A stretch of DNA of 64,000 nt from Thalassospira lucentensis (GTDB lineage Bacteria; Pseudomonadota; Alphaproteobacteria; Rhodospirillales; Thalassospiraceae), in NCBI RefSeq assembly GCF_001613805.1, contig NZ_LPVY01000007.1, positions 30,960-94,959 of the forward strand, read 5' to 3'. Below are positions 1 to 9,102 of this stretch, piece after piece. The position numbers and the translations under genes are program-made. A model generated the notes under the pieces. It was not told the DNA's origin and searched no databases. It saw nothing but the letters and a program-made list of their open reading frames with translations. Position 1 is the stretch's first letter, and the number at the start of each line of letters is the position of its first letter.

Positions 1-387
1 ACCAAATGCTATGGCGAGGCATTGGCAAGCTATTACTACGACAAGTTCGATGTCGAAACCGTCTCGCTTCGCATCGGGTCGTGCTTTGAAAAGCCGCGAG
101 ATCGCCGGATGTTGTCGACATGGATGAGCCCGCGCGATTTTATTTCCCTGATGAAGGCGGTATTTGATGCGCCGATGACTGGCCATCTAGTGATGTATGG
201 TGTGTCGAACAACCGCACGAAATGGTGGAGCAACGACCACGCCGACCTGATCGGCTGGCAGCCGCAGGACAGTTCCGATATCTTCCGCGAAGAAATCGAG
301 GCAGCCTTCCCGGCTGAGGATCGCCATGATCCGGCTGTGATCTATCAGGGCGGTGGTTTTGCCGCCAAGGGTCACTTCGAAGACTGA
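1..387 (+). CDS. Uronate dehydrogenase, C-terminal part (cut by window edge)
   Basis: The reading frame is open from base 1 and ends at the TGA at 385-387, so this is the 3' part of a gene that starts outside the window. The first residues, TKCYGEALA, look like the end of the YxxxK active site of an extended short-chain dehydrogenase. The later segment SLRIGSCFEKPRDRRMLSTW is typical of NAD-dependent uronate dehydrogenases, which oxidise galacturonate or glucuronate to the aldarolactone in the cytoplasm. About 128 residues remain of a usual 265. A general NAD-dependent epimerase/dehydratase is the alternative. The SMP-30 lactonase at 5863 would fit as a downstream lactone-opening step but is not adjacent. 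Confidence 0.75.
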   Translation, partial: TKCYGEALASYYYDKFDVETVSLRIGSCFEKPRDRRMLSTWMSPRDFISLMKAVFDAPMTGHLVMYGVSNNRTKWWSNDHADLIGWQPQDSSDIFREEIEAAFPAEDRHDPAVIYQGGGFAAKGHFED

Positions 388-410
388 TCCTTGATTTTTG
401 TTACGCATAT

Positions 411-442
411 AAAGGGCCGCATAAGCGGCCCTTTGTTGTTTT
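411..442 (+). terminator. Rho-independent terminator of the uronate dehydrogenase gene
   Basis: A perfect 10-bp stem (AAAGGGCCGC / GCGGCCCTTT) with an ATAA loop is followed by a T-rich run. It sits 24 bases after the stop codon. Confidence 0.85.
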
Positions 443-510
443 TGGTGAAAAAACGCTGCTGCATTTCGTCTATGAGATAATGACCAGTTACTTTCGGCAT
501 GAGGAAATTG

Positions 511-894
511 ATGTTCAGATCAAGCTCGTTGACGGATGATATTATACTGTTCGAGATGGTTGACGCGCAAAGTTCTGCCGATGGGGAGAGCTATATCAGG
601 GCTCTTTACGCACTATCGGCCCGAACGGAACCGGTGATATTGATCATGCTTTTTACCGGGCATGTCGAGCAGGATCACGAAACCCGCAAACAGGCGGCGC
701 TTTGGTTCAGGCAGAACCGAGACCGGTTGCCGTGCTTCGCCAAGGGACTGATACAGGTGGAGCCGGATCACGAACATGACCATGCCGAAGAGGTCGAGAA
801 CAGCAACTTTGCAAGAATGCTGCCCTTTCCCCTTAAACATGCGCATAGCTTTGACGAGGCCTATGCACTGGCGAAGAACTGGCCGAAGACCTAG
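511..894 (+). CDS. Hypothetical protein, about 127 residues
   Basis: I do not recognise the family. The start at 511 is chosen because GAGG lies six bases upstream; an in-frame ATG at 499 has no ribosome binding site. The protein has no signal peptide or membrane segment. It has a hydrophobic beta-like stretch (PVILIMLFTG) around residues 42-51 and an acidic, His-rich patch (EPDHEHDHAEE) around residues 84-94. The overall pattern is faintly like STAS or SEC14-type small proteins, but I would not name it. Its stop codon overlaps the stop codon of the convergent fhuB gene. Confidence 0.6.
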   Translation: MFRSSSLTDDIILFEMVDAQSSADGESYIRALYALSARTEPVILIMLFTGHVEQDHETRKQAALWFRQNRDRLPCFAKGLIQVEPDHEHDHAEEVENSNFARMLPFPLKHAHSFDEAYALAKNWPKT

Positions 895-2900
895 CGTTTG
901 CGGATTGCCAGAAACAGGAAATACGCCGTTCCGATCAGGGCGGCGATCAGGCCGGTTGGTAATTGCTGGGGATAGAGCATATTTCTGGCCATCCATTCGG
1001 CAACCATCATCACATTCGCCCCGATCAGAACTGCGCCCAGCAAATGCCCCCCCGCAAGCCGGTAACCGGCAATCCGTGCGAGATGCGGGGCCATCAGCCC
1101 GACGAAGCTGAGTGGTCCGACAAGCAGCGTTGCACTGGCGGCAAGGATGGCGGCAAGCAGCATGATGAAGAACTGGAAACCTGAAATGCCAAGGCCAAGC
1201 GAGGTGGCCTGATCATTGCCAAATGACGCCAGCTCAAGCGGGCGGCGCACCGCAATCACCACAACCAGCAAGGCTGCGGTGACCCCCGCGACGATCAGGA
1301 CTTCGTCCATGCGGGTGAAATAGGTTGTGCCCGCCAGCCACGAAATCAGCATTGATGTTTGCGTGCCACTGCGGGTCAGCGCAATACGAACAATCGCGCC
1401 CAAAATGGCAGTTAAGGCCAGGCCGTTTAGCAACAGGTAATGCGGGGCGTGGGTGAATTTCCGGCATAGCAGTAGCAGGACGAACAGCGAAATGATCCCG
1501 CCGGCAGCACCAACAAACATCAGTTCGGCACGTTGTCCGAAGCCAAAGAAAACAAGGGCGATGATCATCGCGAGTGCGGTGGCAGAACTGACGCCGGTGA
1601 TTTCCGGGCTGGCCAATGGGTTGCGCCCGACGCGCTGAATTAACGTGCCTGAAACCGCGAGAGCCGCGCCGCAAATGATTGCGGCAAAGGTCCGTTCGGA
1701 ACGCTGGAGGACGATGTCATGGAAGCTTTCACCACCAGTCAGAAATACGAAATCATGACCGTTAAACGACACGAACAAGGATAGGCCCAAACCTGTAACC
1801 AGCCCTAATACCAGCAGGAGGCTCAGCAGATTTTTCGACACAATGTGCTGATCTGGATGATGGTCCTCGCTTTGTTGGCCGGGCATAATCCGGGCCTTGC
1901 GCAGGATCAGTATGATAAATGGCGCGCCGATCAAGGCAGTGGCTGCACCGGTTGGAACGATGTCGCCATCAAGCCCGTTCATCTGCCGGACAATAAAGTC
2001 GATACACAATAGTGCAAAGCCGCCGGTCAACAGCGAATAGATCATCAGATCGCGCGAACGTGTCAGACCGGCAATACGCAGGGCGGCAGGGACGGCCAGA
2101 CCGATAAAACCGATCAACCCGGCAGCCGAAATGACCGATGCGGTAATGAAAACGGCAAAGCCCAGGATCAACAGCCGCAAGATGGTGACGCGAGCACCAA
2201 GCGAGCTTGCGGTGTCGTCGCCAAGGGCAAGAAGATCAAGCGGGCGCGAGAGAAGCAGAACAACAGCAACACCGACCAGCAGGCGGGGCAAAACAAACTG
2301 CGTTGAGTCCCAGCCGTTTTGCGCGAGGTCACCCGCCCCCCACATGAATACCGATTGCAGATACTGTTCGTTAAACAGCAGAAAAATCTGCGTACCCGAT
2401 TGCAGCATCAGATTGATGATCATCCCGGCCAGTATCAGCCAAAGCGTCGCATTGGCGCGCCGCGATGCAATCAGGTAAACCGCGCCAAGGGCGATCATGC
2501 CACCGGCAAGGGCCGCGGCTTCCTTGAACGGGGCGAGTGCTGCCGGGGCCAGAAGCAGGAAAACCGTCAGGGCAAATTCAACACCTGCACCGACACCAAG
2601 GGTCGTCGGAGATGCGAGCGGATTACGTAATACCGTCTGGATCGCTGCCCCGGCGAGGGTCAAACCGGCACCACAGATAAAGGCCATTGTGATCCGGGGC
2701 AGGGTGCTGAAATGAAACAGGATCTGATCGAAATCAGTTTCGTCGGGATGAAACAGTACATTCATCCCGGCTCCCTTTTGAAGGAACGGCCAAAGATCAT
2801 TGATCAGGATTGCAACCGAACAGATTGCAAGTGCAAGGCATAGGAGCGCCGGGCCGCGATAGAAAAACCGGCTCATGTCACGGCTCGTTTCGCCGCTCAT
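891..2900 (-). CDS. fhuB: Ferric hydroxamate ABC permease, fused FhuB type
   Basis: At 669 residues this is twice the length of a normal FecCD/BtuC permease and shows two tandem copies of the fold. The repeated motif is visible as GAAIQTVLRNPLASPTTLGV in the first half and GTLIQRVGRNPLASPEITGV in the second. About 20 membrane segments are expected in the inner membrane. Fused permeases of this type are characteristic of ferric-hydroxamate (ferrichrome-like) siderophore importers. The start ATG overlaps the stop of the upstream binding-protein gene by four bases, so translation is probably coupled. The fhuC-fhuD-fhuD-fhuB genes form one leftward operon. The siderophore itself is not determined by sequence. 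Confidence 0.9.
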   Translation of the reverse strand: MSGETSRDMSRFFYRGPALLCLALAICSVAILINDLWPFLQKGAGMNVLFHPDETDFDQILFHFSTLPRITMAFICGAGLTLAGAAIQTVLRNPLASPTTLGVGAGVEFALTVFLLLAPAALAPFKEAAALAGGMIALGAVYLIASRRANATLWLILAGMIINLMLQSGTQIFLLFNEQYLQSVFMWGAGDLAQNGWDSTQFVLPRLLVGVAVVLLLSRPLDLLALGDDTASSLGARVTILRLLILGFAVFITASVISAAGLIGFIGLAVPAALRIAGLTRSRDLMIYSLLTGGFALLCIDFIVRQMNGLDGDIVPTGAATALIGAPFIILILRKARIMPGQQSEDHHPDQHIVSKNLLSLLLVLGLVTGLGLSLFVSFNGHDFVFLTGGESFHDIVLQRSERTFAAIICGAALAVSGTLIQRVGRNPLASPEITGVSSATALAMIIALVFFGFGQRAELMFVGAAGGIISLFVLLLLCRKFTHAPHYLLLNGLALTAILGAIVRIALTRSGTQTSMLISWLAGTTYFTRMDEVLIVAGVTAALLVVVIAVRRPLELASFGNDQATSLGLGISGFQFFIMLLAAILAASATLLVGPLSFVGLMAPHLARIAGYRLAGGHLLGAVLIGANVMMVAEWMARNMLYPQQLPTGLIAALIGTAYFLFLAIRKR

Positions 2901-3829
2901 TTAACCGGGCCACTTTCCATGCTTTCGGCAAGAAGCCGGGCAAAGCGCAGGGCGGATGGCATGCCGCCATATGCCCAGACGACAGGCAGTTCGTAAACCC
3001 GGTCGTTGCGAACGAAATCAAGGATTTTCCACACCGGCGATGCCCAGACCTTTTCGCGGATCACATCGGGTACCGGGTTCAGGTACACCAGCGTATCCTG
3101 TGCACGCGGGCCAAGGATTTCGATGCCCCCCTTGGCAAAGCCCCAATTGTTGACCGGCCCCTGATAGGCTAGTGGTAGATCCATTTTTGCCAGTACGGTG
3201 CCGGGCAGGGACGATTTGCCATAAAGCCCGATATGGCTTTCGGATACGAACTGGGTGATTGCAAGGGCGCGGCCCGGCGGCATGGCAGCCCGGATGCGAG
3301 CACCATATTCGGCGAATTTGTCATCGGCATCGGCAAGCCATGCGGCGGCTTCTGCCTCGCGCCCGGTGGCTTTGGCGAGTGTATCGAAAAGTTTACGGGC
3401 TTCGGGCAGGACATCACGGTTGTTGTTATAGATCGACAGAACGATGGTTGGGGCGATGGCATTGAAATTGTCATATGCCATTTCAAGATCCTTGCTGATC
3501 ACGATCAGGTCGGGCTTGGCATCGCGCAGGGCCTCAATATTGGGGGCCGCGCGCTGGCCGATGTCGGTGAAGTTTTCGGGAAGGTCAGGTTTGGCAACCC
3601 AATCGAGATAGTCATCGGGATCGGCAATCGCGACCGGATCAAGCCCAAGAGCAATGACCGTTTCGGTCGTGGCCCAGTTCGTTACCGCAACGCGTTTTGC
3701 CGGTGCGTCAAGGGTCAGTGTGCCGTGTTCATGCTCAATCGTGACAGGTTCAGCGGTTGCCATTTTGGGTACAAGAGGTGCGGTCAAACCGGCGATCACG
3801 GACAGCCAAAGAAACAGGTATCTGGTCAT
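2897..3829 (-). CDS. fhuD: Siderophore-binding periplasmic protein, FhuD-like (copy 1)
   Basis: This 310-residue protein has an N-terminal signal peptide (about residues 1-26, ending near MATAEP) and a class III (FhuD/BtuF) binding-protein fold. Recognisable segments are RVAVTNWATTETVIALGLDP and IEALRDAKPDLIVISKD. It should capture a ferric siderophore in the periplasm and deliver it to FhuB. It lies six bases after its paralogue at 3836-4777 and overlaps fhuB by four bases. The two copies are clearly homologous but diverged, so they may bind different ligands. Confidence 0.88.
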   Translation of the reverse strand: MTRYLFLWLSVIAGLTAPLVPKMATAEPVTIEHEHGTLTLDAPAKRVAVTNWATTETVIALGLDPVAIADPDDYLDWVAKPDLPENFTDIGQRAAPNIEALRDAKPDLIVISKDLEMAYDNFNAIAPTIVLSIYNNNRDVLPEARKLFDTLAKATGREAEAAAWLADADDKFAEYGARIRAAMPPGRALAITQFVSESHIGLYGKSSLPGTVLAKMDLPLAYQGPVNNWGFAKGGIEILGPRAQDTLVYLNPVPDVIREKVWASPVWKILDFVRNDRVYELPVVWAYGGMPSALRFARLLAESMESGPVK

Positions 3830-3835
3830 ATCGAT

Positions 3836-4777
3836 TTACGATCCGTGTGCGTCGGTGATGGCGTCGGCAAGCTGTTCGGCAAAACGTACTGCCGACAAAA
3901 GCCCACCGAATGTCCAGCTTGTCGGGACTTCATAAACGGTATTTTGCCGGTTGAACGGTAATGCTTTCCAGACCGGGGAGCCAAACAGTTTGGTTTTGAC
4001 AGCCGCGGGTGTCGGTTCGATATAGGCGAAGTGGGCAGGGCCAAGTTTGGCCAGGTCACCAATTTCGCCGTTGCTGAACCCCCAGCCATTGACCGGGCCG
4101 GTCCAGGTATTGGCAAAACCCATCCGCGCCAGCGTCGATCCGAAAAGCGATGTGGTACCGTGAATGCGGAAATGGGCATCGTCGAGGATGCGCACGACCG
4201 CGAATTTCGCATCGTCGCCAACCGCCTTGCGGATGTGATCGGCGGCGGTAGCAATACGTTGATTGGCAGATGCGATGATTTCTTCGGCTTTGTCACTGCG
4301 CCCGGTCAGTTGGCCGACATTGCGCATCAGGTCTTCGGCCCTGTTGAGAGCAGGCTGGTCGGTGTTATAGATCGAATAGACCATGGTCGGCGCGAAGGCC
4401 GAAAGTTTGTCATAGGCCATGGCGACGTCGCTGCTTATCAGGATGACTTCGGGGCGGCTGTCGCGCAGGGCTTCAAAATTCGGGGCCATGCGGGTGCCAA
4501 GATCGACAAACTCGGCGGGCAATGCCGGTTCGACCACCCATTCGCGATATCCGTCAGCCTCGGGTATGGCGACCGGGTCAATGCCAAGGGCCAAAACCGT
4601 TTCGGTCAGTGACCAGTTCGATACGGCAATCCGGTTCGGTGGGGTCGCAAAATTCACCGTTCCCATTTCGTGGGTATAGGTTTCAGCCAGCGCGATTGAC
4701 GGGGCGATGGTCGGGGCAAGGATGCCGGTAGCAATCACGCAGGAACAGGCGATTGAAGCGATTAGGCGGTTTCGCAT
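3836..4777 (-). CDS. Siderophore-binding periplasmic protein, FhuD-like (copy 2)
   Basis: This 313-residue protein is parallel to copy 1, with RIAVSNWSLTETVLALGIDP and FEALRDSRPEVILISSD. The start at 4777 is preferred over an ATG 30 bases upstream because AGGG lies eight bases before it. This choice also removes the overlap with fhuC and gives a clean signal peptide (hydrophobic core near residues 5-25, cleavage near ALAET). It is the first binding protein after fhuC in the leftward operon. A second binding protein in one FhuBC operon suggests widened ligand range. Confidence 0.87.
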   Translation of the reverse strand: MRNRLIASIACSCVIATGILAPTIAPSIALAETYTHEMGTVNFATPPNRIAVSNWSLTETVLALGIDPVAIPEADGYREWVVEPALPAEFVDLGTRMAPNFEALRDSRPEVILISSDVAMAYDKLSAFAPTMVYSIYNTDQPALNRAEDLMRNVGQLTGRSDKAEEIIASANQRIATAADHIRKAVGDDAKFAVVRILDDAHFRIHGTTSLFGSTLARMGFANTWTGPVNGWGFSNGEIGDLAKLGPAHFAYIEPTPAAVKTKLFGSPVWKALPFNRQNTVYEVPTSWTFGGLLSAVRFAEQLADAITDAHGS

Positions 4778-4787
4778 GGTCAGGACC

Positions 4788-5564
4788 CTAAGCAATGTAG
4801 CTGACATAATGAGCGGATTCCGGCAGGCGGATCACCCCGATTTCGGTTTGGAAAATATCGCGAAGCGTATCGGCCTGCATGAAATCGCTCGCTGTTCCCT
4901 GCCAGCAGGTGCGACCGCCACGAAGGGCGAGGATATGATCAGCAAAGCGCCCCACCATGTCGATATCATGCAGAACCGCAATCACGGTCAGACCGATTTC
5001 TGATTTAAGATTGGCGACAAGTTGCAAGATGTCGCGTTGATGTCCGACATCAAGGGCAGATGTCGGTTCATCAAGCAGCAGAACCGGTGCATCCTGGGCA
5101 AGCAGCATGGCAAGCCAGACGCGTTGGCGTTCCCCGCCCGAAAGGCTTGCGACAAAGCGGTCGGCAAAATCGGTAACGTGGGTCATTTCCATGGCGCGTT
5201 CGATTTTTTCGTGATCGTCCGACCGATAGCGGCCAAAGGCCCCGCGCCAAGGGTAGCGGCCAAAGGAGACCAGTTCGCGCACGCTGAGATGGGCAGGCAC
5301 AATCGGGCTTTGCGGCAGATAGGCGACCTTGCGGGCGAAATCACGCGTGCTGTGCGTATCAAGGATTTGTGTATCAAGTGTGATCTGGCCGGATGCAGGT
5401 TTGTTTTTCCGCGCCAGCAATTTCAAAAGCGTGCTTTTACCCGATCCGTTATGTCCAACAATCGCGCTGAATTCGCCGGTCGGGAAGGACACCGAAATAT
5501 CGCCCAGCAGCGTTTTCGGGTTCTTGCCTTCGCTTTGGAAGGAGACATTTTTCAGATCGAACAT
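4788..5564 (-). CDS. fhuC: Ferric siderophore ABC ATPase, FhuC type
   Basis: This 258-residue ATP-binding subunit powers siderophore import. Walker A GHNGSGKST is at residues 37-45, the signature LSGGERQR at 141-148, and Walker B VLLLDEPT at 161-168, followed by the H-loop HDIDM. The closest family is the FecE/FhuC/BtuD group. I start at the ATG at 5564, where family members usually start; an upstream ATG at 5615 would add 17 residues, and neither has a strong ribosome binding site. It is the first gene of the fhu operon, behind the palindrome at 5666-5694. Confidence 0.9.
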   Translation of the reverse strand: MFDLKNVSFQSEGKNPKTLLGDISVSFPTGEFSAIVGHNGSGKSTLLKLLARKNKPASGQITLDTQILDTHSTRDFARKVAYLPQSPIVPAHLSVRELVSFGRYPWRGAFGRYRSDDHEKIERAMEMTHVTDFADRFVASLSGGERQRVWLAMLLAQDAPVLLLDEPTSALDVGHQRDILQLVANLKSEIGLTVIAVLHDIDMVGRFADHILALRGGRTCWQGTASDFMQADTLRDIFQTEIGVIRLPESAHYVSYIA

Positions 5565-5665
5565 TGGGCGGAAACTCGCAAGAATTCGGTGCCGTTGCAA
5601 AATCGCGGATCGCATCCGGCAAAGCAGGCTGCATGAATATGAAAATGCCTATCAATAACCTGATA

Positions 5666-5694
5666 AAAATGCAACCGAGTTGCGATTGCATTTT
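5666..5694 (-). promoter_or_regulatory. Palindromic candidate operator upstream of fhuC
   Basis: A perfect 9-bp inverted repeat (AAAATGCAA / TTGCATTTT) flanks 11 bases and contains a nested GCAAC-CGA-GTTGC palindrome. It lies about 100 bases upstream of the fhuC start. The position and the TGCAA half-sites suit a Fur-family iron repressor in alphaproteobacteria. That assignment is inferred from position and gene function, not from an exact consensus match. The rest of 5565-5862 shows nothing else I can name. Confidence 0.5.
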
Positions 5695-5862
5695 GTGGCA
5701 AAAGTAAATCATCATACAAAATGACTTTTCAGATTTGGCCTTTCGCGATAGCAATAGACATAATGGTTTCCCTGCACCGGATCGCGGTCGAACGGTCGTC
5801 CGGTCTGCATTAAAGGGAAGGGTCAAAACGGGGGAAACCCGCCAAAATATCAGGGAGATATC

Positions 5863-6753
5863 ATGTCCAAAGTCAAAACGGTCCTACCGAATTTGCGCTG
5901 TACGCTGGGCGAGGGACCGCATTGGGATGCCGGGGATGGCGTTCTTTACTGGGTGGATATTGTTGATAAAACCGCATTCGCATTGCGCCCGCGTGATGGC
6001 GGTTCGCGAAGCTGGACGTTTGATCAGCCGGTATCGGCAATTGTGCCGCGCACAGGCGGCGGACTTTTGGTGGCACTGGCCGACGGGTTGGCATTTCTGG
6101 ATGCCGAAAGCGGGCAGACGACGCCGTTTGTTGCCCCAGATGCAGATCACCCCGGCAATCGGTCGAACGAGGCGCGTGTCGATCCGGCAGGACGATTCTG
6201 GCACGGGACCATGCAAAACAATATCGGTCCGAATGGCGAAGACTTGCCGGTGACGGTATCGACAGGAACGTTGAACCGTGTCGCACCGGACGGCGACATC
6301 AAACGCTTTGTTGCCGATATCGGGATTTCGAACACGTTGCTGTGGTCTTCTGATGGCGCAAAGATGTTCTTTGGCGATACGATCAGGAACACGCTGGATG
6401 TTTATGATTACGACATGGCAACCGGCACGCCGTCCAACCCCAAGCCGTTCTTTGGCCCGCATGAGCGGGGCAACATGGACGGATCGGCGATGGATGAGGA
6501 TGGCTATATCTGGAATGCGCGCTGGGGCGGCAGTTGCCTGATCCGGTTTGCGCCTGATGGCTCGGTCGATCGTATCGTCGAACTTCCGGTGACGCAGCCG
6601 ACGAGTTGTGTGTTTGGCGGGCCGGACCTTAAAACACTTTATATCACGTCGGCATCCGTCGGGCTTGCCGGTAATGGTAACGAGCTTGAAGGCGCGTTGC
6701 TGTCGATTGAAACCGATGTGGCGGGGCAGGGCTGTACCCGGTTCGCCGGTTAG
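5863..6753 (+). CDS. SMP-30/gluconolactonase family protein
   Basis: This 296-residue cytoplasmic six-bladed beta-propeller carries the family landmarks GEGPHWD (metal-ligand Glu, about residue 17), NEARVDPAGRFWHGTM and GNMDGSAMDEDGYIWNARWGG. SMP-30 enzymes are divalent-metal lactonases that open sugar lactones such as gluconolactone, arabinolactone or aldarolactone. GGGAGATATC precedes the ATG. It appears monocistronic, with a weak GC hairpin near 6772-6793. The precise lactone is unknown; a sugar-acid lactone is the best guess. Confidence 0.85.
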   Translation: MSKVKTVLPNLRCTLGEGPHWDAGDGVLYWVDIVDKTAFALRPRDGGSRSWTFDQPVSAIVPRTGGGLLVALADGLAFLDAESGQTTPFVAPDADHPGNRSNEARVDPAGRFWHGTMQNNIGPNGEDLPVTVSTGTLNRVAPDGDIKRFVADIGISNTLLWSSDGAKMFFGDTIRNTLDVYDYDMATGTPSNPKPFFGPHERGNMDGSAMDEDGYIWNARWGGSCLIRFAPDGSVDRIVELPVTQPTSCVFGGPDLKTLYITSASVGLAGNGNELEGALLSIETDVAGQGCTRFAG

Positions 6754-6930
6754 GCGGGTATCGAGTTGAGGGGCTGCAGGCCGTTTTGCAGCCTGCCGTT
6801 GCCTTGATGAAATAACATAACTTTAATCAGTAATTTTGCCGATTTTTGGCCTTGGTTTTCTTGTTGTTTGCGGTCACGATTGCGAACGGGGGACTACACC
6901 CAATAATAACTTGAGCAAACTGAGGCCAGA

Positions 6931-8496
6931 ATGAAACTCTCTTCATGGATTTGGGGAAGGTTGCAGTCGGTATTGATGATCGGGCTTCTGGTCCTGGTCA
7001 CGGGCTGTGCCGGACTGCAATCCAATCAGGACCGGGTAACCGGCACCGTCGTTTTCCGCGAAAGAATTGCCCTGGCACCAAACAGTGCAAATCTTGTCGT
7101 GCGACTTCTTGACGTATCAAAGGCTGATGCGCCTTCGACCGAAATTGCATCCATAACCCATCCGGCGACCAATCCGCCAATGGTGTTTATCCTGCCTTAT
7201 GACGCCAAACAGATTGATCCACGCCATCGTTACGTGATCGAGGCAAAGATTGTAACCAAGAATGGCGATCTTCTGTTTCGCAATGATCAGGCATATCCCG
7301 TGCTGACCAATGATGCGCCCGATGATGTCGAAGTGATGGTCAAACGCGCAGGGCCGGGATCAGCCGCCGCCGCGCGCAATGGCGGCAGTTCGGATGTTGA
7401 ACGCGATGTTGCCGCGATCGAGGCACGTCTGCCCGATCTGCGGATGATCCCGGGCAGTTATAGTGCCGGGGACAGCAAGGCGACATTCAAGGCCTATGTT
7501 ACTACCGATGGGCAGCCTGTCTATGTGGAGGAACATCGCGATCTTGGGGATTATGGCAAGTCGGATGTCAAATTCTATTATCGCAATGGCAAACTTCTGC
7601 GATTTGTTGAAGATGCCAATCGCACAAATTTTGGCGGAGCAAGTGACGGTGATGCGCTGAACTTTACGCTTAATCTTGATTTTGCCATGGGCCGATTTGC
7701 CGGGGGATCGAAAACCGTCAATGGCGTACCTGGCACCCCGGACGAGCACGAAGTCAGCGGGGCGATGGCGCAAAGCAAGGTCGCATTAAGCCGGATCGAG
7801 GCCGCCCTTGGTGAAGCTGCAATGGCACCGGTTACCGGGCGCCAGACTTTTGTCTGCGAGGATAAAAGCCGGTTCTATGCCACTTTCGAGGGGCGCAAGG
7901 GAGAGGCGGTTATTGAATTTCTTGGCCGTGAGCCGCTTGTCCTGAACATCAAGCGGACCGGTTCCGGGTATGAATATGCCAACGAGATATATTCAATTCG
8001 TGGCAAGGGGCAGGAAGCGATCTGGACCGGGCCGAGTGGTTCGACCAAATGTGCGGTTTCTGCCGAAATTACCGGGCTTGCACTTGCCCCCGGCGATTTC
8101 CCGGTCGTCGATATCACGGAGCTTGAAAAACCGGAAAATCCGGAATGGACTCGCTTCATCAACGAACTGATGCCAGCAATCAATTCCTGCCTTGCGGTAT
8201 CAAGCGGTGATCTGACGTCGGTTCTGAAAGCCTGGCCGTTGAACCATGGCATGGTCGGCGTTCGCACGATCAACAGCAATGGCGGGCGCTATGACTGCCT
8301 TGCGCCGACCGACGGGCTTGGCGAAGTTCATACCGAACTGGTCGAGGCCAACACCAACCGCCTGCCCGGGGAGGGCAATGTACGCTTCACCCCGGCAAGC
8401 GGGGCCTATCCCGGTGGGGAATGCTTCAGCCACCAGCGGCTTGAACATAACGGCATCTTTATCGGCTGGCTGTCGCGTAACAACTGCACGAGCTGA
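6931..8496 (+). CDS. Lipoprotein with YbaY-like and MliC-like domains
   Basis: This 521-residue envelope lipoprotein has a type II signal sequence with lipobox LVTGC near residue 26. Residues about 36-136 resemble the YbaY/YscW lipoprotein domain (TGTVVFRERIALAPNSANLV). A middle region of about 160-290 is unassigned. Residues about 309-378 resemble MliC/PliC lysozyme inhibitors: a paired-Cys domain starting FVCEDKSRFYATF, with YSIRGKGQEAIW and ending near TKCAV. The last 130 residues have further cysteines but no name. It should face the periplasm and could protect the wall against C-type lysozyme. The MliC call rests on pattern only. Confidence 0.65.
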   Translation: MKLSSWIWGRLQSVLMIGLLVLVTGCAGLQSNQDRVTGTVVFRERIALAPNSANLVVRLLDVSKADAPSTEIASITHPATNPPMVFILPYDAKQIDPRHRYVIEAKIVTKNGDLLFRNDQAYPVLTNDAPDDVEVMVKRAGPGSAAAARNGGSSDVERDVAAIEARLPDLRMIPGSYSAGDSKATFKAYVTTDGQPVYVEEHRDLGDYGKSDVKFYYRNGKLLRFVEDANRTNFGGASDGDALNFTLNLDFAMGRFAGGSKTVNGVPGTPDEHEVSGAMAQSKVALSRIEAALGEAAMAPVTGRQTFVCEDKSRFYATFEGRKGEAVIEFLGREPLVLNIKRTGSGYEYANEIYSIRGKGQEAIWTGPSGSTKCAVSAEITGLALAPGDFPVVDITELEKPENPEWTRFINELMPAINSCLAVSSGDLTSVLKAWPLNHGMVGVRTINSNGGRYDCLAPTDGLGEVHTELVEANTNRLPGEGNVRFTPASGAYPGGECFSHQRLEHNGIFIGWLSRNNCTS

Positions 8497-8518
8497 TGGC
8501 CGAAAGTCCCTAACAGAA

Positions 8519-8550
8519 AAGCCCCGCAGCACTGGCTGCGGGGCTTTTTT
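8519..8550. terminator. Bidirectional terminator
   Basis: An 11-bp perfect stem (AAGCCCCGCAG / CTGCGGGGCTT) with loop CACTGG has T runs on both strands. It ends the rightward lipoprotein gene and the leftward odc-GNAT pair. Confidence 0.9.
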
Positions 8551-8584
8551 CATCAGATCACGGTCGTTTAATCAATGTGCCAAC

Positions 8585-9091
8585 TCAATGTGTCATCTGG
8601 CCGGTTGCCCGAAGGATGCCCGTGGAACCCGAAAGGGCATCACCATTGCCAAGATTGATGCCAAGGAACCGGTGGCGATCAAAATAGCCGGGCATCAAAA
8701 GCCCGTTGGCAGGAGCCGCATGGAAGCCGAAGCGCGCGTAATAATCCGGATCGCCGACCAGCAGAACCGACTTGTGCCCGGTTGACTGTGCGGCATTCAG
8801 TGCCGCATACATCAAACCCGCACCAACGCCCGAGCCGCTGTAGGCCTTTTCAACCGCAAGTGGCCCCAGCAACAGCGAAGACCCGCTGTCACCGGCTTTG
8901 ACATTCCACAACCGAACCGTACCGATCATGTGTTTGCCGTCGTGGGCGACAAACGCCAGACCGTCAGCCGGAAGGCGGCCACAGCGCAGCAATTCAGACG
9001 ATTTCTGAAAGCGCGCCGGACCCATGACGCGATCAAGCAGCTTTTCACGTTCGACGTGCGAAAGGCTGTTTTCGCGATCAATTACGATCAT
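8585..9091 (-). CDS. GNAT family N-acetyltransferase
   Basis: This 168-residue protein shows the acetyl-CoA binding signature of GNAT enzymes: GPLAVEKAYSGSGVGAGLM (motif A, about residues 76-94) and then VLLVGDPDYYARFGF. The latter is typical of the YhbS-like subfamily. It starts 11 bases after the ornithine decarboxylase gene on the same strand, so the two are probably cotranscribed. Acetylation of a polyamine or diamine is an attractive role given this partner, but no motif proves the substrate. Confidence 0.82.
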   Translation of the reverse strand: MIVIDRENSLSHVEREKLLDRVMGPARFQKSSELLRCGRLPADGLAFVAHDGKHMIGTVRLWNVKAGDSGSSLLLGPLAVEKAYSGSGVGAGLMYAALNAAQSTGHKSVLLVGDPDYYARFGFHAAPANGLLMPGYFDRHRFLGINLGNGDALSGSTGILRATGQMTH

Positions 9092-9102
9092 CGATGCGAT
9101 CC

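Noticed and set aside
6772..6793. Terminator after the SMP-30 lactonase gene
   Set aside because: GGCTGCA/TGCAGCC can pair, but no T run follows on either strand, so I do not list it as a terminator.
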